The position numbers and the translations under genes were made by a program. A DNA stretch of 64,000 nt from Streptomyces thinghirensis (GTDB lineage Bacteria > Actinomycetota > Actinomycetia > Streptomycetales > Streptomycetaceae), in contig JAKFGP010000034.1 of assembly GCA_021502835.1 (NCBI GenBank), positions 1-64,000 of the forward strand. Direction: 5' to 3'. Of this stretch, positions 9,403 through 19,528 are shown piece after piece. The notes under the pieces were generated by a model that saw only the letters and a program-made list of their open reading frames with translations, was not told the DNA's origin and did not search any database. Positions within the stretch are counted from its first letter, which is position 1. Each line of letters begins with the position of its first letter.

Positions 9403-10914
9403 ATGACAGCACTCGACCTCAGCAGCCCCGTGGCCGTCGTCGGCACCGGCTACGCACGGGCCAGGGCATCGCGTGGCGCTGGTCGCGGGCCATCCCGTAC
9501 GACTGTACAGCACGCCGTCCCGGCAGGCCTCGGGAAGCGGCCGACGCGATCGGCGCACCCGGCTCGACCGGCTCGTCGAGAAGGAACGGCTCACGGCGCC
9601 GAGCGGGACGCCGCCCGTGCCCGGCTCGGGCCCGCCGAGACCTTCGCCGCCCTCGCCGACTGCGCGCTGGTCGTCGAGGCGGTCCTGGAACGGCCTGGAC
9701 GATCAAGCAGGAGCTGTTCCGGCGCTGGAGGACGTCGTCGGCGACGACTGCCTGCTCGCCACCAACACCCTCCTCCCTGTCCGTCACCGCCATCGGCGGC
9801 GCGCTCCGCGTCCCCGGCCGCTTCGTCGGCCTGCACTTCTTCAACCCCGCGCCGCTGCTGCCGCTGGTGGAGGTGGTCTCCGGGTTCGCCACCGACCCCG
9901 CGTCGGCCACCCGCGCGTACGAGACGGCCCGCGCCTGGGAAGACCCCGGTCGCCGCGCCGACACCCCCGGTTTCGTCGTCAACCGCGTCGCCCGGCCCTT
10001 CTACGCCGAGGCCCTCGCGGTCCACGAGCTGCGGGCCGCCGGCCCCGGCCACCGTCGACGCCGTGCTGCGCGAGTCCGGCGGCTTCCGGATGGGTGCCTC
10101 GGAGCTGACCGACCTGATCGGGCAGGACGTCAACGAGTCCGTCACGCACTCCGTGTGGCAGGCGTTCTTCCAGGACGCGCGGTTCACACCGTCGCTGGCC
10201 CAGCGCCGCCTGGTCGAGTCCGGCCGACTCGGCCGCAAGAGCGGGCAGGGCTGGTACGACTACCGGGACGGCGCCGAGCGGCCCGAGAGCCGCACACCGC
10301 CGACCCCGCCGACCGGCCCGCGTACGTCGTCGCCGAGGGGGACCCCGGACCGGCCGGCGAGCTGCCCGCGCCGATCCGCGAGGCGGGCATCGAGGTGCGC
10401 GAGGAGGGCGGGGGCGGCGGGGCGCTCGTGCCGGCGGCGGCCGGCTCCTCACCGGCGGGCGGACCGCGGTCGAGCTCGGCGACGTCGTCCACTTCGACCT
10501 CGCCCTCGACTACCGGCGGACCTCCCGCGTCGCCCTCGCGCCCTCAGAGACCACCACCTCGCCCCGCACGCTCGCCGAGGCCACCGGCCTGTTCCAGGCG
10601 CTCGGGAAGAAGGTCAGCGTCGTCGGCGACGTGCCCGGCATGATCGTGGCGCGGACGGTCGCGCGGATCGTCGACCTGGCGTACGACGCGGTCGCCCGGG
10701 GCGTGGCCTCGGCGGAGGACGTCGACACCGCGATGCGCCTGGGCGTGAACTACCCGCTCGGGCCCGTTGAATGGGGCCGCCGACTGGGACTCCGCTGGGT
10801 GTACGAGCTGCTGGGCGAGCTGCACGAACGCGAGCCCTCCGGGCGCCACGCCCCGTCCCCTCGCGCTCCGCCGTCACACGCACGCCTCCCGGACGCGGGA
10901 GGGCACCCCTCATG
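9403..10914 (+). CDS. 3-hydroxyacyl-CoA dehydrogenase (PaaH/FadB2-like)
   Basis: ATG at 9403, with GGGAGGATCG 10 bases upstream. It opens SSPVAVVGTG, the Rossmann glycine motif, broken by an indel right after. Joined frames give ALADCALVVEAVLE, SVTAIGGALRVPGRFVGLHF, FNPAPLLPLVEVVSGFATD, DTPGFVVNRVARPFYAEAL, ELTDLIGQDVNESVTHSVWQ and a second C-terminal helical domain VNYPLGPVEWGRRLGLRW. It oxidises 3-hydroxyacyl-CoA to 3-ketoacyl-CoA with NAD. The length (~500 residues, two C-terminal domains) matches the PaaH type. At least eight indels occur. The end is obscured: the reading frame merges with the following TetR gene, and the natural stop is probably near 10912-10915. Confidence 0.85.
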
Positions 10915-11531
10915 CGAGCACCGCCAAGCGCGACACGTACACGCCCGAGACACTGCTCTCCGTCGCCGTGCAGGTCTTCATCGAGCGCGGCTACGACGGC
11001 ACCTCCATGGAGCACCTCTCCAAGGCGGCCGGCATCTCCAAGTCGTCGATCTACCACCACGTCACAGGCAAGGAGGAGCTGTTGCGCCGGGCCGTGAGCC
11101 GGGCCCTGGACGAGCTCTTCGGGATCCTCGACGAGGAGCACGCGCGCGTGGGATCCGCCGCCGAGCGGCTGGAGGTACGTCGTGCGGCGCATGGTCGAGG
11201 TGCTCATGGCCGAACTGCCGTACGTCACGCGCTAGCTGCTGCGGGTGCGCGGCAACACCGGCACCGAGCGGTGGGCGCTGGAGCGGCGGCGCGAGTTCGA
11301 CCACCGGGTCGCCGACCTGCTGAAGGCCGCGGCGGCCGAGGGGGACGTGCGCGCGGACGTGGAGGTGCGGCTCGCGACGCGCCTCGTCTTCGGCATGATC
11401 AACTCGATCGTGGAGTGGTACCGGCCCGACGGTCCCCACGGCAGCGGCGGGCCGGGGGCGGCGCGGGTGAGAGCGAAGTGGTCGACGCGGTGGCGCGGCT
11501 GGTCTTCGGGGGCCTGCGCAAGGCGTCCTGA
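10912..11531 (+). CDS. TetR family transcriptional regulator (PaaR candidate)
   Basis: ATG at 10912 is followed, after one surplus base, by STAKRDTYTPETLLSVAVQV, then FIERGYDGTSMEHLSKAAGI and SKSSIYHHVTGKEELLRRAV, a clear TetR helix-turn-helix (residues ~10-58). The ligand domain continues with RMVEVLMAELPYVT, RGNTGTERWALERRREFDHR and LVFGMINSIVEWYRPDG, ending VFGGLRKAS at TGA 11529. An in-frame TAG at 11233-11235 coincides with a frame change and is probably a sequencing error for a Leu codon. Its place directly downstream of paaN/3-hydroxyacyl-CoA dehydrogenase and the flanking similar palindromes suggest an acyl-CoA-responsive repressor of these genes. Confidence 0.8.
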
Positions 11532-11557
11532 GCGGCCACTCGGCCCCGGCCCGGCGG

Positions 11558-12075
11558 TCAGCTCTGCGGTTCCAGGTCCTCGGTCTCGAACACCAGCAGG
11601 GTGCGTGTGCTGAGCACCTCCGGGATGGCCTGGAGGCGGGTGAGCACCAGCTCGCGCAGGGCCCGGTTGTCCGGGGTGTGCACCAGCAGCAGGACGTCGA
11701 AGTCGCCGCCCACCAGGGCGATGTGCGAGGCCCCGGGAGCTGCCGGAGCTGCGCGCGGACCGTGCGCCAGGAGTTCTGCACGATCTTCAGGGTGATGTAC
11801 GCCGAGGTGCCGTGCCCCGCGCGTTCGTGGTCGACGCGGGCGCCGAAGCCGCGGATGACGCCGTCCTCGACGAGCCGGTTGATGCGCGCATAGGCGTTCG
11901 CGCGCGAGACGTGCACCCGCTCGGCGACCGAGCGTATCGAGGCGCGGCCGTCCGCCTGGAGCATGCGCAGGATGTCCTGATCGATGGCGTCCAGCGGGCG
12001 CGGGGGCGGCGGGGTGCCGGCGTCGTCCGGGCCGCCGGCTTCCTCCGGGCGTTCGGCCATTTGTTCAGATGCCAC
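11558..12075 (-). CDS. Lrp/AsnC family regulator (BkdR-like)
   Basis: A ~170-residue Lrp protein. The N-terminal extension (EEAGGPDDAGTPPPPRPLDA) precedes the helix-turn-helix IDQDILRMLQADGRASIRSV / AERVHVSRANAYARINRLVE and the RAM domain (AYITLKIVQNSW; FDVLLLVHTPDN; VLSTRTLLVFETEDLEPQ after one indel near 11737). The start is GTG 12075 or ATG 12060. It is divergent from the first bkd operon with ~180 bp between. In other bacteria (Pseudomonas BkdR) and Streptomyces, an Lrp-type protein at this place controls branched-chain keto-acid dehydrogenase genes in response to branched-chain amino acids, which is the likely role here. Confidence 0.85.
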
Positions 12076-12117
12076 GTGCCCCCCGCCTTCCTCCCATGGA
12101 CGTACTCGCGTCCATCT

Positions 12118-12149
12118 CAGGCTGTGGAGAACCGTTTGTCCACAGCCTG
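12118..12149. promoter_or_regulatory. Inverted repeat containing a perfect DnaA box
   Basis: CAGGCTGTGGA and TCCACAGCCTG form a perfect 11-bp inverted repeat with a 10-base spacer. The right arm contains TTGTCCACA (12136-12144), identical to the preferred Streptomyces DnaA box. The left arm on the other strand gives TTCTCCACA. It lies in the Lrp-bkd intergenic region and could bind DnaA or act as a regulator site. Confidence 0.5.
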
Positions 12150-12178
12150 GGGCCGCCTGTAGCCAAAATGTGCCGGCG

Positions 12179-12192
12179 ACCGAACAATCGGT
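12179..12192. promoter_or_regulatory. Putative TetR (PaaR-type) operator before the first bkd operon
   Basis: ACCGAACAATCGGT, flanked by AGGT, is a 14-bp palindrome with ACCG/CGGT arms, 60 bp before the E1 alpha start. It shares 12 bases with the site at 9332-9345, which hints that one regulator controls the 3-hydroxyacyl-CoA dehydrogenase/paaN region and bkd. Confidence 0.5.
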
Positions 12193-12252
12193 AGGTGAGG
12201 CCCGTCACACCCGTGGCGAGCCGACAGCCCGCTCCCACGAGGAGGTGCCGTC

Positions 12253-13421
12253 ATGACGGTCATGGAGCAGCGGGGCGCTTACCGGCCCACACCGCCGCCC
12301 GCCTGGCAGCCCGTACCGACCCCCCGCGCCGCTGCTGCCCGACGCGGAGCCGTACCGCGTCCTCGGCACTAAGGCCGCCGAGCAGGCCGATCCCGAGCTG
12401 CTGCGCACGCTGTACGCCCGGCTGGTCGCCGGCCGGCGCCACAACGCGCAGGCCACGGCGCTGACCAAGCAGGGCCGGCTGGCCGTCTACCCCTCCAGCA
12501 CCGGTCGGAGGCCTGCGAGGTCGCCGCCGCGCTGGCCCTTCAGGAGCGGGACTGGCTCTTCCCAGCTACCGCGACACGCTCGCCGTCGTCGCCGCGGGGT
12601 CGATCCCGTCGAGGCCCTCACCCTGCTGCGCGGTGACTGGCACACCGGTTACGACCCCTACGAGCACCGGGTCGCGCCCCTGTCCACGCCGCTGGCCACC
12701 CAGCTCCCGCACGCCGTCGGTCTCGCGCACGCCGCCCGGCTCAAGGGCGACGACGTGGTCGCGCTCGCCATGGTCGGCGACGGCGGCACCAGTGAGGGCG
12801 ACCTCCACGAGGCGCTGAACTTCGCGGCCGTCTGGCGGGCACCGGTCGTCTTCCTCGTGCAGAACAACGGCTTCGCGATCTCCGTCCCGCTCGCCAAGCA
12901 GACCGCTGCCCCGTCGCTGGCCCACAAGGCAGTCGGCTACGGCATCCCCGGCCGCCTGGTCGACGGCAACGACGCCGCAGCCGTGCACGAGGTCCTGTCC
13001 GACGCCGTGCGCCAGCGCGCGCGGGCGGCGGACCCACGCTGGTGGAGGCGGTGACGTACCGCGTCGAGGCGCACACCAACGCCGACGACGCGACGCGCTA
13101 CCGGGGCGACGCCGAGGTCGAGGCCTGGCGCCGGCACGACCCGGATCGAGCTGCTCCAGCGGGAGCTGACCGAGCGCGGCCTGCTCGACGAGGAGGGCGT
13201 CCGGGCCGCCCGCGAGGACGCCGAGACCATGGCCGCCGACCTGCGCGCCCGCATGAACCAGGACCCGGAACTCGACCCCATGGACCTGTTCGACCACGTC
13301 TACCGCCGAGCCAACGCCGCAGCTGCGCGAGCAGCGTGACCTGCTGCGGGCGGAGCCGGCGGCGGCGGCCGAGGCGGAGACCGGGGCCGCGTCCGGGGCG
13401 CCCGAAGGGGGACACCGATGA
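12253..13421 (+). CDS. bkdA: Branched-chain alpha-keto acid dehydrogenase E1 alpha, first copy
   Basis: ATG at 12253 with a strong GAGGAGGTG at 12238-12246. Joined frames give a ~385-residue E1 alpha: [32 protein letters not shown], the thiamine diphosphate motif [19 protein letters not shown]...NN (12773-12866), [20 protein letters not shown] and the phosphorylation-loop-like [18 protein letters not shown]. With E1 beta it decarboxylates 2-keto acids of Val, Leu and Ile and feeds acyl groups to E2, supplying branched starters for fatty acids. At least seven indels (e.g. near 12320, 12505, 12560, 13030, 13140, 13310). The TGA overlaps the E1 beta ATG (13418). Confidence 0.9.
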
Positions 13422-14420
13422 CCACCGTCGCCGTCAAGCCGGCCACCATGGCGCAGGCCCTCACGCGCGCGCTGCGCGACGCCATGGCCGCCGACCCGAG
13501 CGTGCACGTCCTGGGCGAGGACGTGGGCACCCTCGGCGGCGTCTTCCGGGTCACCGACGGACTCGCCGCGGAGTTCGGCGAGGACCGCTGCACGGACACC
13601 CCGCTCGCCGAGGCCGGCATCCTCGGCACGGCCGTGGGCATGGCGATGTACGGACTGCGCCCGGTCGTGGAGATGCAGTTCGACGCCTTCGCCTACCCGG
13701 CGTTCGAGCAGGTCGTCAGCCACGTCACCAAAATGCGCAACCGCACCCGCGCGCAGGATGCCCCTGCCGCTGACCATCCGCGTCCCCTACGGCGGCGGCA
13801 TCGGCGGCGTCGAGCACCACAGCGACTCGTCCGAGGCGTACTACATGGCGACTCCGGGGCTCCATGTCGTCACGCCCGCGACCGTCGCCGACGCCTACGG
13901 GCTGCTGCGCCGGTCCATCGCCTCCGACGATCCGGTGGTCTTCCTCGAACCCAAGCGTCTGTACTGGTCGAAGGACGCCTGGAACCCCGAGGAGCCGGCA
14001 CCCGTTGAGCCGGTGGGCCGCGCGGTGGTGCGGCGCTCGGGCAGGAGCGCCACACTCATCACGTACGGACCGTCGCTGGTCGCCTGCATGGAGGCGGCCG
14101 AGGCGGCCCGGGCCGAGGGCTGGGACCTCGAAGTCGTCGATCTGCGCTCCCTGGTGCCGTTCGACGACGAGACGGTGTGCGCTTCGGTGCGGCGGACGGG
14201 ACGCGCGGTCGTCGTCCACGAGTCGGGTTCCTTCGGGGGCCCGGGCGGGAGATCGCGGCCCGGGTCACGGAGCGCTGCTTCCACCATCTGGAGGCGCCGG
14301 TGCTGTGTGGCCGGGTTCGACATCCCGTATCCGCCGCCGATGCTGGAGCGTCACCACCTGCCCGGTGTGGACCGGATCCTGGACGCCGTGGGGCGCCTGC
14401 AGTGGGAGGCCGAAAGCTGA
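13418..14420 (+). CDS. bkdB: Branched-chain alpha-keto acid dehydrogenase E1 beta, first copy
   Basis: ATG at 13418 inside ATGA. A ~333-residue transketolase-like subunit: [60 protein letters not shown], then after an indel near 13758 [20 protein letters not shown] and [20 protein letters not shown]. The C-domain has [28 protein letters not shown] and, after indels near 14240 and 14305, [20 protein letters not shown]. It forms the active-site partner of E1 alpha. The TGA at 14418-14420 overlaps the E2 ATG (TGATG). Confidence 0.9.
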
Positions 14421-15906
14421 TGGCACACGCTTCTGATGGGCGCAGCCTGGAGTTCAAGCTCCCCGACCTCGGTGAGGGGCTCACCGAGGCGGAGATCGTG
14501 CGCTGGATGGTCGAGGTCGGCGACGTCGTGGACGTCGACCAGCCGGTCGTCGAGGTCGAGACGGCCAAGGCGATGGTCGAGGTGCCCTGCCCCTACGGGG
14601 GCGTGGTCACCGCCCGCTTCGGCGAGGAGGGCTCGGAGCTGCCCGTCGGAGCGCCGCTGCTGACGGTGGCGGTGGGCGAGGATGCCGCCGGCCTCCCGGC
14701 GCGGGACTCGCGCACCGGCGGCGAGGCGGTGGATCCTGCGCGGGCCGAGGGACCGGTGCGGGCCGAGGGACCGGCGCGGGCCGAGGAGTCGGCGCGGGCC
14801 GAGGAGTCGGAGGCCGGGCAGGCCAAGGCTGGCCAGACGAAGGCCGGGGGGCTCGGGCAACGTCCTCGTCGGATACGGCACCTCCGAGGCGCCCGCGCGC
14901 CGGCGCCGGGTACGGCCGGACCGGCAGACGGCCACCGCGGCGGCGACCGGGCGGGTGAACGGCCGGGCCCGTACCGCGGACCCGGTGGACGGCCCCGTCC
15001 CCCGTCATCTCCCCGCTGGTCCGCAGGCTGGCCCGGCAGAACGACCTGGACCTGCGCGAGCTGACCGGCTCCGGCCCGGAGGGGCTGATCCTGCGGGCGG
15101 ACGTGGAGTACGCGCTGCGTGCCGCCGCCGCGCACGGCGGCCGTACGGCGGTCCGGGAGGGACAGGCCGACACCACCGAGGCGCCGGCATCCGTGTCCTC
15201 CACCGCGCGTTCCGGCGGTGTCCGCGTCCCCCTCAAGGGCGTCCGGCCGCGCCGTCGCCGACAAGCTCTCCCGCAGCCGGCGCGAGATCCCGGACGCGAC
15301 CTGCTGGGTGGACGCCGACGCGACCGGAGCTGATGCGGGCGCGCACGGCGATGAACGCGGCGGGCGGGCCGAAGATCTCCTCGTCGCGCTGCTGGGGGGC
15401 GGATCTGCACGGCCGCCCTGGCCCGCTTCCCGAGCTGAACTCCACGGTCGACACGGGAGGCCCGCGAGGTCGTCCGGTTCGACCACGTCCACCTCGGCTT
15501 CGCGGCGCAGACCGACCGGGGGCTGGTCGTGCCGGTCGTCCGGGACGCGCACGCGCGGGACGCCGAGGCGCTCACCGCCGAGTTCGCCCGGCTGACCGAG
15601 GCGGCCCGGGCCGGCCGGCTGACGCCCGGTGAACTGACCGGCGGCACCTTCACGCTGAACAACTACGGCGTCTTCGGCGTCGACGGCTCCACGCCGATCA
15701 TCAACCACCCCGAGGCGGCCATGCTCGGCGTCGGCCGCATCGTCCCCAAACCGTGGGTGCACGACGGCGAGTTGGCGGTGCGTCAGGTCGTCCAGCTGTC
15801 GCTCACCTTCGACCACCGGGTGTGCGACGGCGGTACGGCTGGCGGTTTCCTGCGGTACGTGGCGGACTGCGTCGAACAGCCGGCGGTGCTGCTGCGGACC
15901 CTGTGA
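14420..15906 (+). CDS. bkdC: Branched-chain alpha-keto acid dehydrogenase E2 (dihydrolipoamide acyltransferase), first copy
   Basis: ATG at 14420. A single lipoyl domain (residues ~10-85) holds VEVETAKAMVEVPCPYGG with the lipoylated Lys in ETAKA. A linker rich in Glu-Ala repeats (AEGPVRAEGPARAEESARAE) follows, then the peripheral-subunit-binding segment QNDLDLRELTGSGPEGLILR, and the catalytic domain: GGTFTLNNYGVFGVDGSTPI, NHPEAAMLGVGRIVPKPWV and FDHRVCDGG, the HxxxDG active site. It carries acyl groups from E1 to CoA. At least six indels (near 14850, 15000, 15245, 15320, 15400, 15450). It ends at TGA 15904. No E3 gene is adjacent, as usual for Streptomyces. Confidence 0.9.
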
Positions 15907-15997
15907 CGGGGGTCCGACGACGACGCCGGTGGGCACATCCCGATCGTGCGGGCTCCCCCGCGTTCCCTGTGATCGCCCGGCAACGCATACTCGGGGG

Positions 15998-16660
15998 GTG
16001 ACCGCGTACGAGCCCTCCGGTGATCCCGGCGCCGGCACCGGCCCCGCGCCGGGTCCGGCCCCGTCGGTACGACGCCGTCGTGCTCGCCGGCGGGGCCGCG
16101 CGGCGCTCGGCGGCGCCGACAAACCTGGTCTCCGCGTGGGCGGTCGCGCGCTGCTGGACCGGGTGCTCGCCGCCTGCGCCGGAGCGCGGACGACCGTCGT
16201 GGTCGCCGACCCGCGCCCACCGCGCGCCCGGTGACCTGGGCGCGCGAGGACCCGCCCGGCGGCGGACCGCTCGCCGCCCTCGCCGCCGGCCTGCGGCACA
16301 CCACTGCCGAGCACGTCGTGGTGGTCTCCGCCGACCTGCCCTTCCTCGCCGGGCCCACCGTCGGACGGCTGCTGTCGGCCCTCGCCGCGAGCGACGCCGA
16401 CGGCGCGCTGCTGACCGACGCCGACGGCCGCGACCAGCCCCTCGTCGCCGCCTACCGTGCGTCCGCGCTGCGCCGCGAACTGGCCGCGCTCGCCCGGGAC
16501 CGTGCGGACCGTGCGGACCTCACCGGGCTGCCTCTGCGCCGGCTGACCGGCGCGCTCCGCCTCACTCGTGTCCCCGACGCCGTCGCCTCCTTCGACTGCG
16601 ACACCTGGGACGACATCGCCACCGCAAGGGCACGCATCAGGAGCATGGTCACGTGTTGGA
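15998..16660 (+). CDS. Molybdenum cofactor guanylyltransferase-like NTP transferase (MobA)
   Basis: GTG at 15998. After a Pro/Gly-rich start, joined frames give YDAVVLAGGAARR..GGADKP, the GxG-KP nucleotide-binding signature of MobA/IspD-type nucleotidyltransferases, then VGGRALLDRVLAACAGARTT, REDPPGGGPLAALAAGL, VVVSADLPFLAGPTVGRLL (metal-binding Asp), DGRDQPLVAAYRASALRREL and VASFDCDTWDDIATARARIR. It should transfer GMP from GTP to molybdopterin. Three indels lie near 16065, 16115 and 16220. The 3' end runs into the DUF6457 segment; a one-base shift would fuse the two, so a two-domain protein is also possible. Confidence 0.75.
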
Positions 16661-16973
16661 CGAATGGATTACCGCAGCCAAGGACGAGTTGGGCATCGAC
16701 CTCGACGTCGACACCGGCGTTCTGCTCGACCTCGCCCGGGACGCCGCCCACGGGGTGGCCAGGCCGGCGGCCCCGCTGACCACCTTCCTCGTCGGCTACG
16801 CGGCCGGGCGGGCCCAAGGAGGCCCCGAAGCCGTCGCCGAGGCCGCCCGCAAGGCCGCCGCCCTCGCCCAGCGCTGGGCCGAGGAGGCCGCCGAAGCCCA
16901 GTCCGCCCCCGCGGCGGGCAAGCCCGACGTGGCTCCGGACGCCACCCCGGACACCCGCCCGGACGCGCGATGA
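16653..16973 (+). CDS. DUF6457 domain protein
   Basis: GTG at 16653 or fusion to the preceding gene. About 105 residues: LDEWITAAKDELGIDLDVDT, GVLLDLARDAAHGVARPAAP, LTTFLVGYAAGR, then a helical Ala/Glu-rich tail with a low-complexity end (PDVAPDATPDTRPDAR). This helical domain is found next to or fused to MobA in actinomycetes and its function is unknown. The TGA at 16971-16973 overlaps the moeA ATG (ATGA), tying it to molybdenum cofactor synthesis. Confidence 0.7.
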   Translation: MLDEWITAAKDELGIDLDVDTGVLLDLARDAAHGVARPAAPLTTFLVGYAAGRAQGGPEAVAEAARKAAALAQRWAEEAAEAQSAPAAGKPDVAPDATPDTRPDAR

Positions 16974-18406
16974 CCTCCCACGGCACCCGGACCGACGAGG
17001 AAGCCGAAGACCTCGACGTCGAGGAGGCGCTCGCCCTCGTGAAGGAGAACCCCGGCCCGTCCGGCCCGTCCCACGGCGACCACGACCACGCGGCGACGCC
17101 CGCGCCCGCCACGCACCACGGCGACCACAGTCACCACGGGGCCCACGGAGCCCACGGGCCGCACGACGCCCCGCACGAGCAGGCCGACTCCCACCACCGC
17201 GCGACGCCCTGGCCCGAAGCCCGGGCGACCGCCGAGCGCGCCGCCCGGGCCGCCGTCCGTGCCGCCCGCCGCGCCCCGCTCGCCGCGCCCCTCGACGCGG
17301 CCCTGGGCCTCACCCTGGCCGCGCCACCACCGCCCTGACCGATCTGCCCTCCTTCGACACCTCCGCGATGGACGGCTGGGCCGTCGCCGGCCCGGGCCCC
17401 TGGACGGTGCGCGACGAGGGCGTCCTGGCCGGACACGCGGAACCCGCGCCCCTCACCGACGGCGAGGCCGCCCGTATCGCCACCGGCGCCCGCGTCCCCC
17501 TGGACAGCACCGCCGTACTGCGCACCGAGCACGGTCGCACCGACGGCAGAAACCGGCTGCAGGCGACCCGGGACGTCGTCCACGGCCAGGACATCCGCCC
17601 GCGCGGTCAGGAGTGCCGCAGCGGCGACCAGTTGCTGCCCGTCGGCACCCTGGTGACGCCGGCCGTGCTGGGCCTCGCGGCAGCCGCCGGCTACGACAGC
17701 GTCACCGCGTCCCCCGCCCACGCGTCGACGTCCTCGTCCTCGGCGACGAACTGCTCACCGAGGGCCGGCCGCACGACGGCCTCATCCGGGACGCGCTCGG
17801 CCCGATGCTGCTGCCCTGGCTGCGGGCCCTGGGCGCCGAGGTCCGCGCGGTCCGCCGGATCGGCGACGATGCCGAGGCCCTGCACCGCGCCGTCACCACC
17901 TCCGACGCCGACCTGGTCCTCACGACCGGCGGTACCGCCGCGGGCCCCGTCGACCATGTCCACCCGGTCCTGAGCCGCATCGGCGCCGAACTCCTGGTGG
18001 ACGGCGTCAAGGTGCGCCCGGGCCACCCCATGCTGCTGGCCCGGCTCAAGGACGACCAGCACCTCGTCGGCCTGCCCGGCAACCCCTCGCCGCCGTCTCC
18101 GGACTGCTCCACGCTCGCCGAACCGCTGCTGCGCACCCTTCGCCGCCCGCCCGGCGCCCGAGCCGTACACGCTGCCGCTGCGGGACGCGGTGCACGGGCA
18201 CCCGTACGACACCCGGCTCGTCCCGGTCGTGCTGCGCGGCGAGGGTGCCGTGCCGTTGCACTACAACGGTCCGGCCATGCTGCGCGGCATCGCGGCCGCC
18301 GACGCCCCTGGCCGTCGTACCCCCGGGCGGGGCTCGTCCGGGCCAGGAGGCCGAGCTGCTCGACCTGCCCTGGGCCACCGGCGGAATCGGAGTGTGTTTC
18401 ACGTGA
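16970..18406 (+). CDS. moeA: Molybdopterin molybdenumtransferase MoeA with His-rich N-terminal extension
   Basis: ATG at 16970. Residues ~35-75 are unusually rich in histidine (HGDHDH, HHGDHSHHGAHGAHGPHD), which could bind metal. Joined frames then show the MoeA core: LPSFDTSAMDGWAVAGPGPW, ARIATGARVPLDSTAVLRTE, GQDIRPRGQECRSGDQLLPV, VDVLVLGDELL, LVLTTGGTAAGPVDHVHPVL, DGVKVRPGHPMLLARLKDDQ and LVGLPGNP. MoeA inserts molybdate into adenylated molybdopterin. Four or more indels (near 17320, 17715, 18085, 18155, 18305). The end reads GIGVCFT at TGA 18404-18406, a stop that lies inside a perfect parS site. Confidence 0.85.
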
Positions 18407-18409
18407 AAC
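18396..18409. promoter_or_regulatory. parS: parS centromere site (ParB binding)
   Basis: GTTTCACGTGAAAC, a perfect 14-bp palindrome identical to the Streptomyces parS consensus. ParB loads here to organise the origin region. It overlaps the last codons and stop of moeA. In Streptomyces such sites cluster around oriC, which places this window on the origin-proximal part of the chromosome. Confidence 0.9.
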
Positions 18410-18454
18410 TTCCGGGCCAGGGACGCGATCGCCCGCCAGGCGGACGAACACCTC

Positions 18455-19500
18455 GTGACCCATCGGGTGAAACTCCCGAGGAAGCTGGTGGAGCACCCGA
18501 TCCGCCAGGTCGGCAAACGCCTGTCCCTGGCCCTGGTGGTCCTCCTGGCGACGGCGTTCATCGTCTATGCCGACGCCGATGGCTACAACGACAACTCCGA
18601 CGGCTCCGTCGACCTCCTCGACGCCTTCTACTACGCCACCGTCACCCTCTCCACCACCGGGTACGGCGACATCACGCCCGTCAGCGACGCGGCCCGGCTG
18701 ACCAACATCTTCGTCATCACACCGCTGCGCGTGATGTTCCTGATCATCCTGGTCGGCACCACGTTGGAAGCCCTCACCGAGCGCACGCGGGATGAGTGGC
18801 GCCTGAACCGCTGGAGGTCCACCTTGCGCAGATCACACCGTCGTCGTCGGCTTCGGTACCAAGGGACGGTCGGCGATCCAGACCGTCTGTGCGACCGGGC
18901 TGCGCAAGGAGCAGGTCGTCGTGGTCGATCCCAGCGGAAGGCCATCGAGGCCGCGACGGCCCACGGCTACGCGGGCGTGGTCGGTGACGCGACGCGCAGC
19001 GACGTGCTGAACCGCGCCGAGGTGTACCGGGCGAAGCAGATCATCATCGCCACCCAGCGCGACGACACGGCCGTACTGGTGACGCTGACGGCCCGGCAGC
19101 TCAACCGCGGGGCGAAGATCGTGGTCGCGGTCCGTGAGGAGGAGAACGCGCCGCTGCTCAAGCAGTCCGGCGCCGACGCCGTGATCACCAGCGCCAGCGC
19201 CGCGGGCCGCCTGCTCGGGCTCTCCGTGCTCAGCCCCGCCGCCGGCATGGTCATGGAGGACCTCATCGCCAGGGCAGCGGCCTCGACCTCATCGAGCGGC
19301 CGGTCATAAAGGCCGAGGTGGGCAGGAACCCGCGCGAGACGGACGACCTGGTGGTCAGCGTCGTGCGCGGGCACCGGGTGCTCGGCTACGACGATCCGGC
19401 TGTCGGCGGACTGGAGCTGACGGACCGCCTGATCACGATCGTGCGGGCGACGCCGGCCACCCATGTGGCCCCCGACGCCCGCCCGCTGCCCCGCGACTGA
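18455..19500 (+). CDS. Potassium channel with TrkA/RCK regulatory domain
   Basis: GTG at 18455. Residues ~20-40 form membrane helix 1 (RLSLALVVLLATAFIVYADA), followed by a pore loop with TLSTTGYGDITP, the K+ selectivity filter, and helix 2 (IFVITPLRVMFLIILVGTTL). After indels near 18828 and 18937 comes an RCK/TrkA-N domain: TVVVGFGTKGRSA (NAD-binding glycines), VVGDATRSDVLNRAEVYRAK, QIIIATQRDDTAVLVTLTAR, GADAVITSASAAGRLLGLSV, then TrkA-C. A tetrameric ligand-gated K+ channel is expected. It ends at TGA 19498, convergent with the ABC permease. Confidence 0.85.
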
Positions 19501-19528
19501 CCGGGGCGCCGATCCCGTACCGCGGAGG

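Noticed and set aside
11233..11235. In-frame TAG in the TetR gene as readthrough or true pseudogene
   Set aside because: It coincides with a frame change inside an otherwise conserved domain in an indel-rich sequence; a base error is simpler.
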